Counted from the first letter of the stretch, positions 1 through 10,061 are shown. The stretch is DNA of 36,905 nucleotides from an uncultured Paraglaciecola sp. (GCF_913020055.1 NZ_CAJWCF010000046.1:1-36905), one strand, 5' to 3'. Translations and numbers: made by a program. Notes: generated by a model not told the origin, from the letters alone.

Positions 1-14
1 TGTGCTGGGATCAT
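1..14 (-). CDS. 5' end of an SOS-type gene (partial)
   Basis: Only the first four codons (M-I-P-A) are inside the window; the gene continues beyond base 1. An ATG at 14-12 is preceded by a perfect Shine-Dalgarno AAGGAGGT (27-20) with five bases between. The upstream region carries a LexA box over a sigma-70 promoter, so the gene is probably part of the DNA-damage response. The product cannot be named from four residues; umuD-like or other polymerase accessory genes would fit. Confidence 0.55.
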
Positions 15-32
15 AGACCACCTCCTTATTAA

Positions 33-48
33 CTGTAATTATATACAG
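33..48 (-). promoter_or_regulatory. LexA box (SOS operator)
   Basis: CTGT-N8-ACAG is perfect, with an AT-only spacer (CTGTATATAATTACAG on the minus strand) and the flanking TA seen in strong LexA sites. It covers the -10 of the promoter for the partial gene and ends 19 bases before its ATG. This is the classical repression geometry. Confidence 0.85.
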
Positions 49-66
49 TATTGCAACAGTTTACAA
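38..66 (-). promoter_or_regulatory. sigma-70 promoter under the LexA box
   Basis: A -35 TTGTAA (66-61) and a perfect -10 TATAAT (43-38) are separated by 17 bases on the minus strand. The -10 lies inside the LexA box, so LexA binding would block RNA polymerase. Confidence 0.6.
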
Positions 67-124
67 AAACATAGCCAATCAGAATGTTAATTTTGCATAA
101 AGAATTACCGCGCCATTATTCAGA

Positions 125-2356
125 TTAGGTATCTTGCGCGGCTAAAAACTCTAGTAGTTGTTCATAGGGCATAGGTTTCGCAAACAAATACCCCTGGGCT
201 TCATCACAACCTAATTTCAACATGTAACTAGCTTGCTCTCTCTTTTCGACACCTTCTGCAATTGTAGACAAACCGAGTTTATTACCCAGCGTTACGATAG
301 TCTCAGCAATAAAGGCCGCTTGGCCTGGCTTAATTTCGTTAACAAAAGAACGGTCTACTTTTAAACGGTCTAGAGGTAATTGTTGTAGATAACTCATGGA
401 AGAGAAGCCAGTACCGAAATCATCTATCGCTACTTTAACGCCAAACAATTTCAATTCTTGAAGTGCTTCAATTACTATTTGTGGCTCATCCATCACTACA
501 CTTTCAGTGATTTCTAATTCAATTCTATCTGGCTCGACACCGTATTTTATGATGATATTTTTCACCGTATCAATAAAACTTGGATCTCTAAACTGTGGCA
601 TAGAAATATTTACAGCCATTCGCAGACCTTTGTGACCCTGCTCGGATAATGCGCTCAATTTTCGACACGACTCCTCTAACACCCAAATACCAATATCGAT
701 AATCAACCCTGAATATTCAGCCAAAGGGACAAACACAACAGGCGAAACAAAACCTCCATCAGATGTTGGCCAGCGTAACAATGCTTCCATGCCTACAATT
801 TTCTCAGTTACTAAATCGACTTGAGGCTGATACCAAAGTTGCAATTTTTTTGCTTCGAAATCCATAGCTAATTGCCTGATCATTTCCAAACGCCACGTTG
901 TTTCCTCCTCCATCTCAGGCGCATAATATTCAAAATTTGTATTCAGATTCTTCTTCGCTTTATTTAAAGCGATATTGCTGTGTTTTAGAATGTTGATACC
1001 GGATTGTGATTTCCCATCTAACCGGTAAAAACCAAAAGAAGCAGAGAGAGGTAAAGTATGCTCTCCAGCTTTAAAAGGCGTCACAAATATTTCATTCAAT
1101 GTTTGTGGATTAACAAAAAACTCTTCCCCTATTAAGCCAAAAACATCAGAACCGATGCGCCCCATTTTCACCTTATCTAAAAAATTCTCTTCGAGACGTT
1201 TAGTCACTGCCAATAATGTACTGTTTCCAGCATCTTGACCTAATCCATCATTAATATCTGCAAAATGATTGATGTCAATTAACGCCACAACTGAATTTTG
1301 ACCTCTGTTTTTTGGGGTACAACAGTCATCCAGCATATTGATAAATTCACTTCGATTAGGAAGTTTAGTTAACCAATCCTTAAACGCGGCGGTACGCAGT
1401 TGATGAAATAGATTAACGTTTTCATAACCAATAGAAATACTGGACAAAAACACTTCGAGTAATTGTTGGTCAATCGTACTGATTTCTTTACCAATTTGTA
1501 AATATACCGCTGCCTCGTAACCTGAACTATTAAGGTATAAAACTGTGAACTCTTTCTCAAAAACGTGCTCTTTAAGCTGTAAACAACACCCCACAAATTT
1601 AACGATGCGAGCATTGTGAACATTCTCTAATTTTTCATTAATGTAGGGAGCAAATTCACCAGCTGCACCCAATACATAAACACCATCGTCGTCCACATCC
1701 AACACTGAACCTGCTTTTGCACAGACAACACCACCAGCTTCTAAGCCAATAAGTGAACTTATTTGGGTTACCACTCCTTCACAGAAACTCTTTACAGAAT
1801 GCTCTTCCATAAGGTTTGCAGCAGAAGCTATAATTTTTTGTAAACCTAAGCGGCTTTGATTAATCGACAGTATCTGTTGGTAAGAGCGCAGAGAAGCAAT
1901 AATGGTTGTGACTAATTTACTTCGGGTAAGCTCTGTTTTGGTTTTGTAGTCATTGATATCGTAATCTTTAATGACTTGTTCTTCTGGTGCATAACCCGGC
2001 TGACCAGTACGTAAAATAATGCGAGGCTCCATTATCTTCATTTCTTCACGCATTATTTTTGCAACAGTAAGACCCGCATCATCGGCTTCCATCACGACAT
2101 CTAGTAAAATGATGGCGATAGATGAACCCATCTCTTCAATTATCTTTAATGCTTCAGTGCCTGAATAGGCGTGAATAAAATGCAAAGTTTTATCGTTAAC
2201 GACTAAATCTGATAAAGCAAGCCTAGTAACGGAGTGAATCTCTTCATCATCATCAACGACCAATACGTTCCACACACCAGTAATATCTGGTTTGTTGGAG
2301 TGACTATCTTCTGATAAAAAAATCAGTTCATCATTTTCGTATTTGCTAGGGGTCAT
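125..2356 (-). CDS. Response regulator with DUF3369-like, degenerate GGDEF and EAL domains
   Basis: This 743-residue cytoplasmic signalling protein is probably a phosphorylation-controlled c-di-GMP phosphodiesterase. The receiver domain is at about 28-155 (acidic D35-D37, phospho-acceptor D86 in LLDVV). A sensory DUF3369-like region follows at about 165-320. The GGDEF domain at about 325-480 has GSDVF (402-406) in place of GGDEF, so cyclase activity is unlikely and it may only bind GTP. The EAL domain at about 495-740 keeps EALLRW (524-529), N583, the ITES glutamate, DDFG (645-648), K666 and EGVE (701-704), so it should hydrolyse c-di-GMP. No partner histidine kinase is adjacent. It is transcribed alone, divergent from the 2570 gene. 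Confidence 0.9.
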   Translation of the reverse strand: MTPSKYENDELIFLSEDSHSNKPDITGVWNVLVVDDDEEIHSVTRLALSDLVVNDKTLHFIHAYSGTEALKIIEEMGSSIAIILLDVVMEADDAGLTVAKIMREEMKIMEPRIILRTGQPGYAPEEQVIKDYDINDYKTKTELTRSKLVTTIIASLRSYQQILSINQSRLGLQKIIASAANLMEEHSVKSFCEGVVTQISSLIGLEAGGVVCAKAGSVLDVDDDGVYVLGAAGEFAPYINEKLENVHNARIVKFVGCCLQLKEHVFEKEFTVLYLNSSGYEAAVYLQIGKEISTIDQQLLEVFLSSISIGYENVNLFHQLRTAAFKDWLTKLPNRSEFINMLDDCCTPKNRGQNSVVALIDINHFADINDGLGQDAGNSTLLAVTKRLEENFLDKVKMGRIGSDVFGLIGEEFFVNPQTLNEIFVTPFKAGEHTLPLSASFGFYRLDGKSQSGINILKHSNIALNKAKKNLNTNFEYYAPEMEEETTWRLEMIRQLAMDFEAKKLQLWYQPQVDLVTEKIVGMEALLRWPTSDGGFVSPVVFVPLAEYSGLIIDIGIWVLEESCRKLSALSEQGHKGLRMAVNISMPQFRDPSFIDTVKNIIIKYGVEPDRIELEITESVVMDEPQIVIEALQELKLFGVKVAIDDFGTGFSSMSYLQQLPLDRLKVDRSFVNEIKPGQAAFIAETIVTLGNKLGLSTIAEGVEKREQASYMLKLGCDEAQGYLFAKPMPYEQLLEFLAAQDT

Positions 2357-2569
2357 TTACATTCCAAAAGGGTTGAGATTCTATGGAGAGAATCAATCAA
2401 GTCTTGATTTTTATAAACATTTCACTGCAACACAACACGATATAAGCCATCAATGTGCATAACTAAATGTGAGTATTAATGAAGTTAACATTTTTATTTG
2501 CTCATGTAACATGAATTAACGCAAAATACGGGACAACAAACCCAAAATTATATCAGCGTTTTATGTTCC

Positions 2570-3469
2570 ATGAAAATTGAGTCTACTACCTCGCATATTA
2601 CAAATAAGTTAAAACTAATGCCTTCGCATAAATCAGAGACAGGGGTAAGTGTAGCCAAAGCACAATCAGAAAATAGGTTAAACAAGCAATCAAGTCAAAA
2701 ACGTATTGTTAATTGGTTTTCTCAAGCAGGTGTGCAAGGGGCAAATAATGCGCTTAAAAGTTCCACTCACGATGAAAAAATCAAACGGAAAAGAGAGGTA
2801 TTGGCGTATCGAAAATTGCGAAATCTTGAACTGATATTAGGCAGAGCATTAGATTTTTGTTTAGATGACGGCAAAGAAGAAGATTTAGACCCCGATTGGT
2901 TTTTTAGTTTTGTAAAAATGGCAGAGGAGATTTATTCACCTGCTATGCAAGAACTATGGGGCAAAATATTTGCAGTTGAGACCGCCAGACCAGGTAGTTT
3001 TTCTTTAAAAACCCTTGTTACATTGAAACAACTCACACAAAAGGATGCACAAATATTTCGCCATGCAGTGAATCTAACTAGCAGACGAAAAGGAGAATCC
3101 ACACCTAAACTTTTGTTTGGCTACTATCAAAAATCGAGTCTTTGGTCATTCTTTAGCTCACACAAAGAGCATAGGCTCAACTTGGCTGAGTTTGGTTTAG
3201 GTTATCCTGATATTTTGTCACTAATGGATTTAGGTTTAATACACCATAGTGAGATTGAGTCTGGTGAATTACCAAATGGGGTTTCGGTAGAATGGCGTTG
3301 TGCTGGGCAATCATTAGATCTCACTGCTAAACGAACAGGTACTACATTGGTGTATTACAAATTCACCACCACCGGTGCTGAATTATGTAAATTGGTGACA
3401 CGAAAACGACAGGATACTTATGTTAAATCACTCAAAACCACCATAGACAATGCTTTCACTATTATCTAG
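2570..3469 (+). CDS. TIGR03899-like conserved hypothetical protein
   Basis: A 299-residue soluble protein of unknown function. The middle part (about 80-170) is best conserved in appearance: charged helices reading RNLELILGRAL, then DPDWFFSFVKMAEE and MQELWGKIFA. It resembles the TIGR03899/DUF2806-like proteins found in Vibrio, Shewanella and Alteromonas. There is no signal peptide or membrane segment. The N-terminal 70 residues are Ser/Lys/Gln-rich and probably disordered. The gene is monocistronic and convergent with cysH, only 33 bases from its end, with no clear terminator between them. The family name is from memory; no catalytic motif is visible. Confidence 0.7.
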   Translation: MKIESTTSHITNKLKLMPSHKSETGVSVAKAQSENRLNKQSSQKRIVNWFSQAGVQGANNALKSSTHDEKIKRKREVLAYRKLRNLELILGRALDFCLDDGKEEDLDPDWFFSFVKMAEEIYSPAMQELWGKIFAVETARPGSFSLKTLVTLKQLTQKDAQIFRHAVNLTSRRKGESTPKLLFGYYQKSSLWSFFSSHKEHRLNLAEFGLGYPDILSLMDLGLIHHSEIESGELPNGVSVEWRCAGQSLDLTAKRTGTTLVYYKFTTTGAELCKLVTRKRQDTYVKSLKTTIDNAFTII

Positions 3470-3491
3470 GTGGTTCTAGTAGATTAGTTGG

Positions 3492-3505
3492 ACAACTATA
3501 GGTTA
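3492..3505. repeat. Direct repeat flanking cysJIH, copy 1
   Basis: ACAACTATAGGTTA at the distal end of the operon includes the cysH stop codon. It is identical in 14 bases and orientation to 7791-7804 in the cysJ leader. Confidence 0.6.
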
Positions 3506-4252
3506 AATTCCGTCGCCAAATTCGTGCAATCCACATTCTCGTTTAAGGCCGAAGAAACGCGTATCTTGTTCGTTCATGCCTTCTTCCAACGAACGAGTAC
3601 TGTGCCAATCACCAATAGACACGTAACCTTTTTCCCATAAAGGATGGTACGGCAGGTTATGTTCTTTTAAATACAAGTGAACATCTTTGTTCGACCAATC
3701 AATAATAGGATAAATCTTATATTGATTTTTCAACTTCTGCACAACGGGTAAGGTTTCTCGCATATCAGACTGACTGCGGCGTAAGCCAGCAAACCAACTT
3801 TTCACCTGCAAATCATCCAAGGCTTTTTGCATAGGCTCCACTTTATTCAGTGCGTTGTATTTTTCAATACCTTCTAAGCCTTGTTCCCACATTTTACCCA
3901 TGCGCGCTTCTTGCCATGCAGACGAAACATCAGCGCGATAAACCTTAAGATTAAGCTTAAGGCGCTCTGTTAACTCATCAACAAACTGATAGGTTTCTGC
4001 AAACAAATAGCCAGTATCTGTCAGCACAACAGGGATATCTGGGCGCTGCTGCGTAACCATATGTAACATCACAGCGGCTTGCGCGCCAAAACTTGAAGAC
4101 AACATAAAGTTCTGCGGAAGATTTTCTAATGCCCAAGCCACTCGTTGCATAGCAGTTTGTTTTTCCAAGGCAATATTGGTTTGCGCCAATTCGTTGCCTG
4201 AGAGAGTCATAGCTGCATTGTCAACAATGTTAGATTGAATAGCTTGGGTCAT
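3503..4252 (-). CDS. cysH: Phosphoadenylyl-sulfate (PAPS) reductase
   Basis: Reduces PAPS to sulfite with thioredoxin as donor, in assimilatory sulfate reduction in the cytoplasm. It has the PAPS-reductase fold: [14 protein letters not shown]-loop-like segment, [22 protein letters not shown], and the C-terminal [11 protein letters not shown] with the catalytic cysteine. The lack of extra Cys pairs marks the 3'-phospho enzyme type rather than the iron-sulfur APS type. The frame is open to a TTG at 4276, but the ATG at 4252 has AAGGA eight bases upstream, so I use that (249 aa; E. coli 244). It overlaps the end of cysI by 23 bases, as the last gene of cysJIH. Confidence 0.95.
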   Translation of the reverse strand: MTQAIQSNIVDNAAMTLSGNELAQTNIALEKQTAMQRVAWALENLPQNFMLSSSFGAQAAVMLHMVTQQRPDIPVVLTDTGYLFAETYQFVDELTERLKLNLKVYRADVSSAWQEARMGKMWEQGLEGIEKYNALNKVEPMQKALDDLQVKSWFAGLRRSQSDMRETLPVVQKLKNQYKIYPIIDWSNKDVHLYLKEHNLPYHPLWEKGYVSIGDWHSTRSLEEGMNEQDTRFFGLKRECGLHEFGDGI

Positions 4253-5960
4253 CGTAAAAGTCCTTAGCTGAGTCAATTACTGGTTTAACAACTTCAGCTC
4301 TGATAAGAAAATCACCAAAAGCTTCGTCAGCTTCACGCTCTTTTGACCAACGGCCAATTAAGCTATCTAACTCACTCATGATTTCTTTTTCATCGATATT
4401 TTCACGATACATTCTAGGAATACGTGTACCTTGACGATCACCGCCTAAATGGAAGTTGTATTTGCCTGGGCCTTTACCAACCAAACCCACTTCTGCCAAC
4501 ATTGCTCGGCCACAACCGTTAGGACATCCAGTAACACGATAAATGATGCTTTCATCCGACATGCCATGTTTGGCCAATACTTCTTCAATTTGTGTCACTG
4601 CATCTGGCAAATAACGCTCAGCTTCAGCCATCGCTAATGGGCATGTAGGTAAAGCTACACAGGCCATAGAGTCTTTGCGCTGCAAACTGACATCATCAGC
4701 CATAAGCCCATGCTCACGAGCCAACTTTTCAATCTGAGCTTTTTTCTCTTTGGGCACACCAGCCACAATCAAATTCTGATTGGCGGTTAGACGAAAGTCT
4801 CCTGGGTGAATTTTTGCAATTTCAGCACAGCCGGTTTTAAGTGTTTTACCTGGGTAATCTAAAATACGACCATTTTCGATAAACAAAGTAAGGTGGTGTT
4901 TGCCATCTACGCCTTCAACCCAACCGATACGATCACCACGTGAAGTAAACTCATACGATCTACTTTTAGCAAAAGTTACGCCTGAACGTTTTTCAACTTC
5001 AGCTTTGAAGTTTTCAACACCAACACGTTCTAAAGTATATTTAGTCTTGGCATTTTTGCGATTAACACGGTTACCCCAATCACGCTGAGTAGTGACTACC
5101 GCTTCGGCAACAGCCAAAGTATGCTGCAAACTGATAAAACCAAAATCATCGGCTTTACGTGGGAAAGTAGAAGTATCACCATGTGTCATGGCTAATCCTC
5201 CACCTACTAATACGTTAAAGCCAACTAGTTTTCCGTTCTCGGCGATAGCCACAAAGTTCAAGTCGTTAGCATGTACATCCACATCATTTTGCGGTGGGAT
5301 AACAACCGTTGTTTTAAACTTACGTGGTAAATAGTGATTACCTAAAATAGGTTCATGATCTGTTGTTTCTGTTTTTTCACCATCCAGCCAAATTTCTGCG
5401 TAAGCACGTGTTTTAGGCAGTAAATGTTCACTCAGTTTTTTAGCCCACTCGTACGCTTCTTGATGCACTTCAGACTCAACAGGGTTAGAAGTACACAACA
5501 CATTACGGTTTACATCGCCCGCAGTGGCAATAGAGTCCACGCCAACCTGATTGAGCATTTGATGCATAGGTTTAACATTAGGTTTTAACACACCATGAAA
5601 CTGAAAAGTTTGACGTGTAGTTAGGCGAATACTGCCATAAATGCTTTTCTGTTCAGCAAACTTATCAATCGCCAACCATTGTTCAGTGGTGATAATACCG
5701 CCGGGCAATCTCGCCCTTAACATTACGTTTTGTAGAGGTTCTAATTTTTGCTTTGCGCGCTCAGCGCGAATGTCGCGATCATCCTGCTGATACATGCCAT
5801 GAAAGCGAATAAGCTGAAAGTTATCACCAACGAATGCACCGGTTAAATCATCAGTCAAATTCTCAGCTATGGTTCCACGCAAAAAATTACTTTGTTCTTT
5901 TAGACGTTCGTTATCAGCTAATTTGCCTTCAACGATGAATTTTTTATTGTCAGTAGTCAT
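4230..5960 (-). CDS. cysI: Sulfite reductase [NADPH] hemoprotein beta subunit
   Basis: A 576-residue catalytic subunit that reduces sulfite to sulfide by six electrons using siroheme coupled to a 4Fe-4S cluster. The cluster and siroheme ligands are visible as C434-x5-C440 (CVALPTC) and C479-x3-C483 (CPNGC), the spacing known from E. coli CysI. The N-terminal half has the expected sulfite/nitrite-reductase ferredoxin-like repeats ([32 protein letters not shown]). The ATG overlaps the cysJ stop by one base (TAATG), so translation is probably coupled, giving stoichiometric alpha and beta subunits. Confidence 0.97.
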   Translation of the reverse strand: MTTDNKKFIVEGKLADNERLKEQSNFLRGTIAENLTDDLTGAFVGDNFQLIRFHGMYQQDDRDIRAERAKQKLEPLQNVMLRARLPGGIITTEQWLAIDKFAEQKSIYGSIRLTTRQTFQFHGVLKPNVKPMHQMLNQVGVDSIATAGDVNRNVLCTSNPVESEVHQEAYEWAKKLSEHLLPKTRAYAEIWLDGEKTETTDHEPILGNHYLPRKFKTTVVIPPQNDVDVHANDLNFVAIAENGKLVGFNVLVGGGLAMTHGDTSTFPRKADDFGFISLQHTLAVAEAVVTTQRDWGNRVNRKNAKTKYTLERVGVENFKAEVEKRSGVTFAKSRSYEFTSRGDRIGWVEGVDGKHHLTLFIENGRILDYPGKTLKTGCAEIAKIHPGDFRLTANQNLIVAGVPKEKKAQIEKLAREHGLMADDVSLQRKDSMACVALPTCPLAMAEAERYLPDAVTQIEEVLAKHGMSDESIIYRVTGCPNGCGRAMLAEVGLVGKGPGKYNFHLGGDRQGTRIPRMYRENIDEKEIMSELDSLIGRWSKEREADEAFGDFLIRAEVVKPVIDSAKDFYDDPSYSI

Positions 5961-7768
5961 TAGTAAACGTCCTTCTGATAGCGTTTGGCTCGGCGCAAGT
6001 CAGAAACGTATTGTTCAGCTTGCTCTTCACTTTTGGCGCCATGCTCAATCACAATTTGCACTAAGGCGTCTTGTACATCTTTAGCCATATGATTGGCGTC
6101 GCCACACACATAAAGGTGCGCGCCTTGCTCAAGCCATCTATATAGTTCTTCACCTTGCTCAAGCATGCGGTGTTGCACATAAACTTTTTCTTCTTGGTCT
6201 CGGGAAAATGCCAAGCTGACTTTGTTAACTACACCGTCTTTAACAAAACGTTGCCATTCAGTTTGATACAAGAAATCTTGAGTATAATTGGGGTTACCAA
6301 AGAACAACCAGTTTTCACCACTTGCTTCTTCTGCTTCACGTTGTTGCATAAAGGCTCTAAAAGGAGCAATACCTGTACCTGGACCAATCATGATAACGGG
6401 TACATTGCCGTCGTCCGGTAGGCGGAAGTTATCATTTGTCTCTACAAATACATTCACCTCACCGCCTTCATCTAATCGAGTAGACAAGAAACTAGATGCG
6501 CCACCTTGATGAACATGACCATGTGCGTCGTACTCAACTAAAGCAACCGTTAGGTGAACTTCATCTTCTACTTCTGCTTGGCTAGAAGCAATAGAGTAAA
6601 GCCGTGGTGTCATACCTCTCAAAGTATCAACAAATTCTTGTGCTGTGACCTTAGCTGGAAACTGACGAACAATATCGATAATTTGACGCTGGGCCAAATA
6701 TTCACGCAATACTGACTTATCATCCAATAATGCATTCAGTTCAACATGGTTTGCGTATTCTGCATATTTGCTGACAAAAGTTGGATAACTTAGCGTAAGT
6801 TCTAATTTATTGACCAAAACGTCATTAAAACTATAGTTGTCATTTGACCAGTTTACCGGCGCATCATTTTCTAGCCCAAGCACTGTAATTAATTCGCCGA
6901 CTAAACTTGCATCATTTTTAAACCAAACACCCAATGCATCACCTGGTCGGTATTGAATACCTGAATCTTCAAGAGATATCTCAATGTGACGAATGTCTTT
7001 AACCGAATCCCTGCCTGTGATCTTCTGACTTTCAAGCAACGTCGCGGTATAGGGGGCCTTTTTAGTATATTGCGTAGCCGCAACAGAGCCCGCACCGAGA
7101 TTTAACGATGACGCCGCAGATTGCGAACTTTTTGCGCCTAACTGATCTTTTACTTGATGAGTGACTGTTTCAAACCAAGCCGTAACATCTGCATCGTAAT
7201 CTACATCACAATCAACACGATCTGTAATTCGCGTTGCACCTAAATCTTGTAAACGCTTGTCAAAGTCTTTGGCTGTTTGGCAGAAAAATTCGTAGCTTGT
7301 ATCACCTAAGCCCAAAACAGCAAAGTTTAAATCGTTAAGTTTTGGCGCTTTTTTTCCACCTAAGAAGCTGTGTAGTGCAACCGCATCATCTGGCGCTTCA
7401 CCTTCACCATGGGTACTAACAATTACCACCACATGACTTTCTGTCTTCAGCTGCTTTTGTTTGTAATCGGCCATGCTCGAAATTTTAGATGGCACATTTA
7501 GCGCATCTAATTTGGCTTTGTATTCCTGAGCGACTGATTTTGCGTTGCCAGTTTGCGAACCATACAAAATAGTCAGTGATTTTGCAGGGCCATTATCAAT
7601 TTGAGGCAATGCTGCAGGCTGACCTGTTTGTGCCAACCCGGCCAAGTAACCACTCAACCAAGTCAGTTGTTGTGGGTTGAGTGAGGCCGTAGCCTGATTT
7701 ATTTGAGACCACTGGTTTTCATTTAAACCTGCGGCAAGCCCAATGGCTTGATTTATTACTGAAGACAT
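5960..7768 (-). CDS. cysJ: Sulfite reductase [NADPH] flavoprotein alpha subunit
   Basis: A 602-residue diflavin reductase that passes electrons from NADPH through FAD and FMN to CysI. The flavodoxin-like FMN domain spans about 65-205 ([35 protein letters not shown]). The FAD domain follows at about 235-450, with RPGDALGVW and RLYSIASS (389-396). The NADPH domain (about 455-602) has [16 protein letters not shown] and ends in the typical aromatic VY. It is the first gene of cysJIH. The N-terminus aligns with other CysJ proteins, so the start is sound even though no good Shine-Dalgarno precedes it; an inverted repeat sits there instead. Confidence 0.97.
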   Translation of the reverse strand: MSSVINQAIGLAAGLNENQWSQINQATASLNPQQLTWLSGYLAGLAQTGQPAALPQIDNGPAKSLTILYGSQTGNAKSVAQEYKAKLDALNVPSKISSMADYKQKQLKTESHVVVIVSTHGEGEAPDDAVALHSFLGGKKAPKLNDLNFAVLGLGDTSYEFFCQTAKDFDKRLQDLGATRITDRVDCDVDYDADVTAWFETVTHQVKDQLGAKSSQSAASSLNLGAGSVAATQYTKKAPYTATLLESQKITGRDSVKDIRHIEISLEDSGIQYRPGDALGVWFKNDASLVGELITVLGLENDAPVNWSNDNYSFNDVLVNKLELTLSYPTFVSKYAEYANHVELNALLDDKSVLREYLAQRQIIDIVRQFPAKVTAQEFVDTLRGMTPRLYSIASSQAEVEDEVHLTVALVEYDAHGHVHQGGASSFLSTRLDEGGEVNVFVETNDNFRLPDDGNVPVIMIGPGTGIAPFRAFMQQREAEEASGENWLFFGNPNYTQDFLYQTEWQRFVKDGVVNKVSLAFSRDQEEKVYVQHRMLEQGEELYRWLEQGAHLYVCGDANHMAKDVQDALVQIVIEHGAKSEEQAEQYVSDLRRAKRYQKDVY

Positions 7769-7771
7769 AGA

Positions 7772-7809
7772 ATCGCTAACCGTTATTAATACAACTATAG
7801 GTTAGCGAT
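7772..7809 (-). promoter_or_regulatory. Inverted repeat in the cysJ leader
   Basis: Perfect 10-base arms, ATCGCTAACC (7772-7781) and GGTTAGCGAT (7800-7809), are separated by 18 bases and end three bases before the cysJ ATG. The second arm on the mRNA lies where the ribosome-binding site should be. It could be a protein operator or an RNA hairpin limiting cysJIH translation. CysB would be the expected activator of this operon, but I cannot assign the site to it. Confidence 0.5.
7791..7804. repeat. Direct repeat flanking cysJIH, copy 2
   Basis: ACAACTATAGGTTA in the cysJ leader, overlapping the second arm of the inverted repeat there. It matches 3492-3505 exactly. Confidence 0.6.
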
Positions 7810-7866
7810 ATAAGGACATAACCGGAAAGAATAAAAACTAATTTTTTATAACCAAATCAGATGAAA

Positions 7867-8625
7867 TTAAAAATGCACCTCTAATCCAGCGTAAACGCCT
7901 TTAAATTCTAGATTAGAATAAATGTCATCCAAGTCATCCAACTCTAGCTCAACAGCCCGATATCCCACTTGAAAAGTCACATCTACGGCCAGATTTTCCA
8001 TCAAGCTATAAGTCAGCGCAGCTTGGTAATCTGACAAGGTATGATCATCAATGTTTAAAAAGCTACCTTCGACAAAGGCACCAAAACCACTAAAAGGTAT
8101 ACCTATGGCTAATCTAGAGTAAACCATTGGCACCGGTCCAGAAAACTCTTCTCTAGAAAAGCTAGAGGAGTCTTCTTTTTCTGTAACCATTAAATCGCCA
8201 TCAATATATTTGGCGTTGACACCCACATCAAAACTAATTAAATCGTTATCAAACAATTCGTAATACAAAATAAAGTCTGTCGCGGTTAATTGCACATCAG
8301 TGTTCAAATCTGTGTTTGCAGCATAAATTTCATCGCCAAAGCTATACTGCGAATTTAACGTAGTTTCGCCCATAGTGTTCATAATGGTGCGTTGTACTTT
8401 AATATTCGGGATCAAAGGAAGAGGGTGTTCAAACGCAACATAAAGATTTGAATTGGCTTTATCTTCAAAATTAAAATTAGCGTTAGTCCCATCACTCGAA
8501 AAACCACCTGAAGTTTGCATATTCCAACCTTGAGCGCCGGCATACAAACCAAGCAAAGTATCAGCTTGAGAAGTGAAACTCACTCCCAATACAATCATCC
8601 CTATCGATAGAGCTGTCTTTTTCAT
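7867..8625 (-). CDS. Outer-membrane beta-barrel protein, TIGR04219 type
   Basis: A 252-residue exported protein. A signal peptide (MKKTALSIGMIVLGVSF) ends at about residue 21 (SQA/DTLLG). The mature N-terminus DTLLGLYAGAQGWNM is typical of the TIGR04219 family. The rest alternates polar and hydrophobic residues with many Tyr, Phe and Gly and ends in EVHF, a C-terminal aromatic barrel signal. About eight strands are plausible. It is the last gene of the operon with the copper chaperone and the DUF2333 gene; only three bases separate it from the latter. Its function is unknown. Confidence 0.8.
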   Translation of the reverse strand: MKKTALSIGMIVLGVSFTSQADTLLGLYAGAQGWNMQTSGGFSSDGTNANFNFEDKANSNLYVAFEHPLPLIPNIKVQRTIMNTMGETTLNSQYSFGDEIYAANTDLNTDVQLTATDFILYYELFDNDLISFDVGVNAKYIDGDLMVTEKEDSSSFSREEFSGPVPMVYSRLAIGIPFSGFGAFVEGSFLNIDDHTLSDYQAALTYSLMENLAVDVTFQVGYRAVELELDDLDDIYSNLEFKGVYAGLEVHF

Positions 8626-8628
8626 AAT

Positions 8629-9621
8629 TTAACCTTGATTCAATAATTCACTTAATTCGATTAGAGCAGCATTTGCCCGAGAAATATAGTTCGCCATCAC
8701 TAACGAATGATTAGCTAAGGTACCAAAACCACTGCCATTTAATATTATTGGACTCCACAGAGATTCTTGGGTCGCTTCGAGTTCACGAATAATTTGTTGA
8801 AGGCTAACCGTGGCATTTTTCTTCTCGAGTACCTCTGCAAAATCCACTTCCACCGCTTTCAAAAAATGTATCAATGCCCAGCTTGCACCTCTGGCTTCAT
8901 AGAAATTATCATCTAACTGCCACCAGCTGGTTTTATCAGACAAGCGGATGGCGGTTGGAGTAGACTGACTAGCTTGCGCATCCCCAGCTAGACTCGTATC
9001 AATACGTTCTTGACCCACACTGGCGCTCAAACGTTGCGAGAAGCTACCTAAACGTTTTTCTATCTGCTTCAGCCAATCTCTTAAATTATCTGCTCTGGCA
9101 TAGAACTGCCCCTGTTGTTGGAGGCTATCAGACAAGCTACTTCTGTAAGCATATAAATTATCAATGCCTTCTTGATACTTAGACTCAGCTGAAGGCAACA
9201 ACCAACTTAAACTGTCTATATTGAACTGAGGTTGGGCTTTGGTTAAAAAAGGGTTTTCTAACGACTGACTCTGTGAACGACTAAAGTCTTGACGCATCGC
9301 TAGGGCTAGGTCTCGGGTCATCTCTAACGCACCAAACTCCCAGCTAGGCATATTGTCCATCATCACACTAGGCGGCAATACATCATTTGACAAATAGCCG
9401 CCAGACTTGTCTAGCAAGGTTTCGCTGACTTTAATTAAACTCGTTGTAATTGTATAACCCTCCACAACAGACTCATTTCTCTGACTTGCTTGCTGTTTTG
9501 CAAGTAGCTCAGGTTCAAATAAATCAGGTTCGAAACTCCAGTAAACGGCCAAAATCCAAAACAAGAAAATGATAAGTGCAACGGCGCTCAGAAGCCATTT
9601 GGGAGTAATATATTGTTTCAT
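8629..9621 (-). CDS. DUF2333 family membrane-anchored protein
   Basis: A 330-residue protein with one N-terminal transmembrane helix (about 10-30, WLLSAVALIIFLFWILAVYW) and a large periplasmic part rich in Ser, Leu and Gln. Features seen in DUF2333 proteins are the FEPDLFEPE stretch after the helix, GGYLSNDVLPPSVMMDNMPSWEFGALEM (described here by its key residues GGYLSND and WEFGALE), and the W-rich central part. It lies in an operon between the PCu(A)C gene (8 bases upstream) and the outer-membrane protein gene, suggesting an envelope role. No enzyme motif is visible. Confidence 0.8.
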   Translation of the reverse strand: MKQYITPKWLLSAVALIIFLFWILAVYWSFEPDLFEPELLAKQQASQRNESVVEGYTITTSLIKVSETLLDKSGGYLSNDVLPPSVMMDNMPSWEFGALEMTRDLALAMRQDFSRSQSQSLENPFLTKAQPQFNIDSLSWLLPSAESKYQEGIDNLYAYRSSLSDSLQQQGQFYARADNLRDWLKQIEKRLGSFSQRLSASVGQERIDTSLAGDAQASQSTPTAIRLSDKTSWWQLDDNFYEARGASWALIHFLKAVEVDFAEVLEKKNATVSLQQIIRELEATQESLWSPIILNGSGFGTLANHSLVMANYISRANAALIELSELLNQG

Positions 9622-9629
9622 GTTTTTTC

Positions 9630-10061
9630 CTAATGATGTGAGTGAGCAGATGGCCGAGCAACGTTAGCCGTAATGACTATAGACTTGCCCTCTTTGGTCT
9701 GCAAACTGATTGTTACGGACTGACCTTCAGTCAAAGGTTTCTTTAACCCGAACAACATTATATGTAGGCCACCAGGAGAAAAATGTACACTTTCACCGGG
9801 TTGAATAACCACTTCTGACTGTTGTTGCATACTCATCATATCATTCACCATTACATGGTTATGTATTTCAGCTTTAGCTACAAAGTCGGCGAAAGCACCG
9901 ATTAACACTTGGCGCTTATCTGAGTGGTTTTGAATAGAAAAATAAGCAGCCGTATTAGGAACGCCCGGGGGCAGTAATCTAACAGTAGCGTCGGTCACTT
10001 TGACATCAGCGTAAAGTACACCCGTCACTAAACTACATAACAATACAAACAATCGAAGCAT
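9630..10061 (-). CDS. Periplasmic copper chaperone PCu(A)C
   Basis: A 143-residue exported cupredoxin-like protein that delivers Cu(I), usually to cytochrome c oxidase. The complete family motif H-x10-M-x21-H-x-M is present as H67, M78, H100 and M102. A signal peptide covers about residues 1-18 (cleavage near LYA/DVKV). A His-rich tail (HSHH) may add metal affinity. It is the first gene of a three-gene operon with DUF2333 and an outer-membrane protein. No oxidase genes are nearby. Confidence 0.92.
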   Translation of the reverse strand: MLRLFVLLCSLVTGVLYADVKVTDATVRLLPPGVPNTAAYFSIQNHSDKRQVLIGAFADFVAKAEIHNHVMVNDMMSMQQQSEVVIQPGESVHFSPGGLHIMLFGLKKPLTEGQSVTISLQTKEGKSIVITANVARPSAHSHH

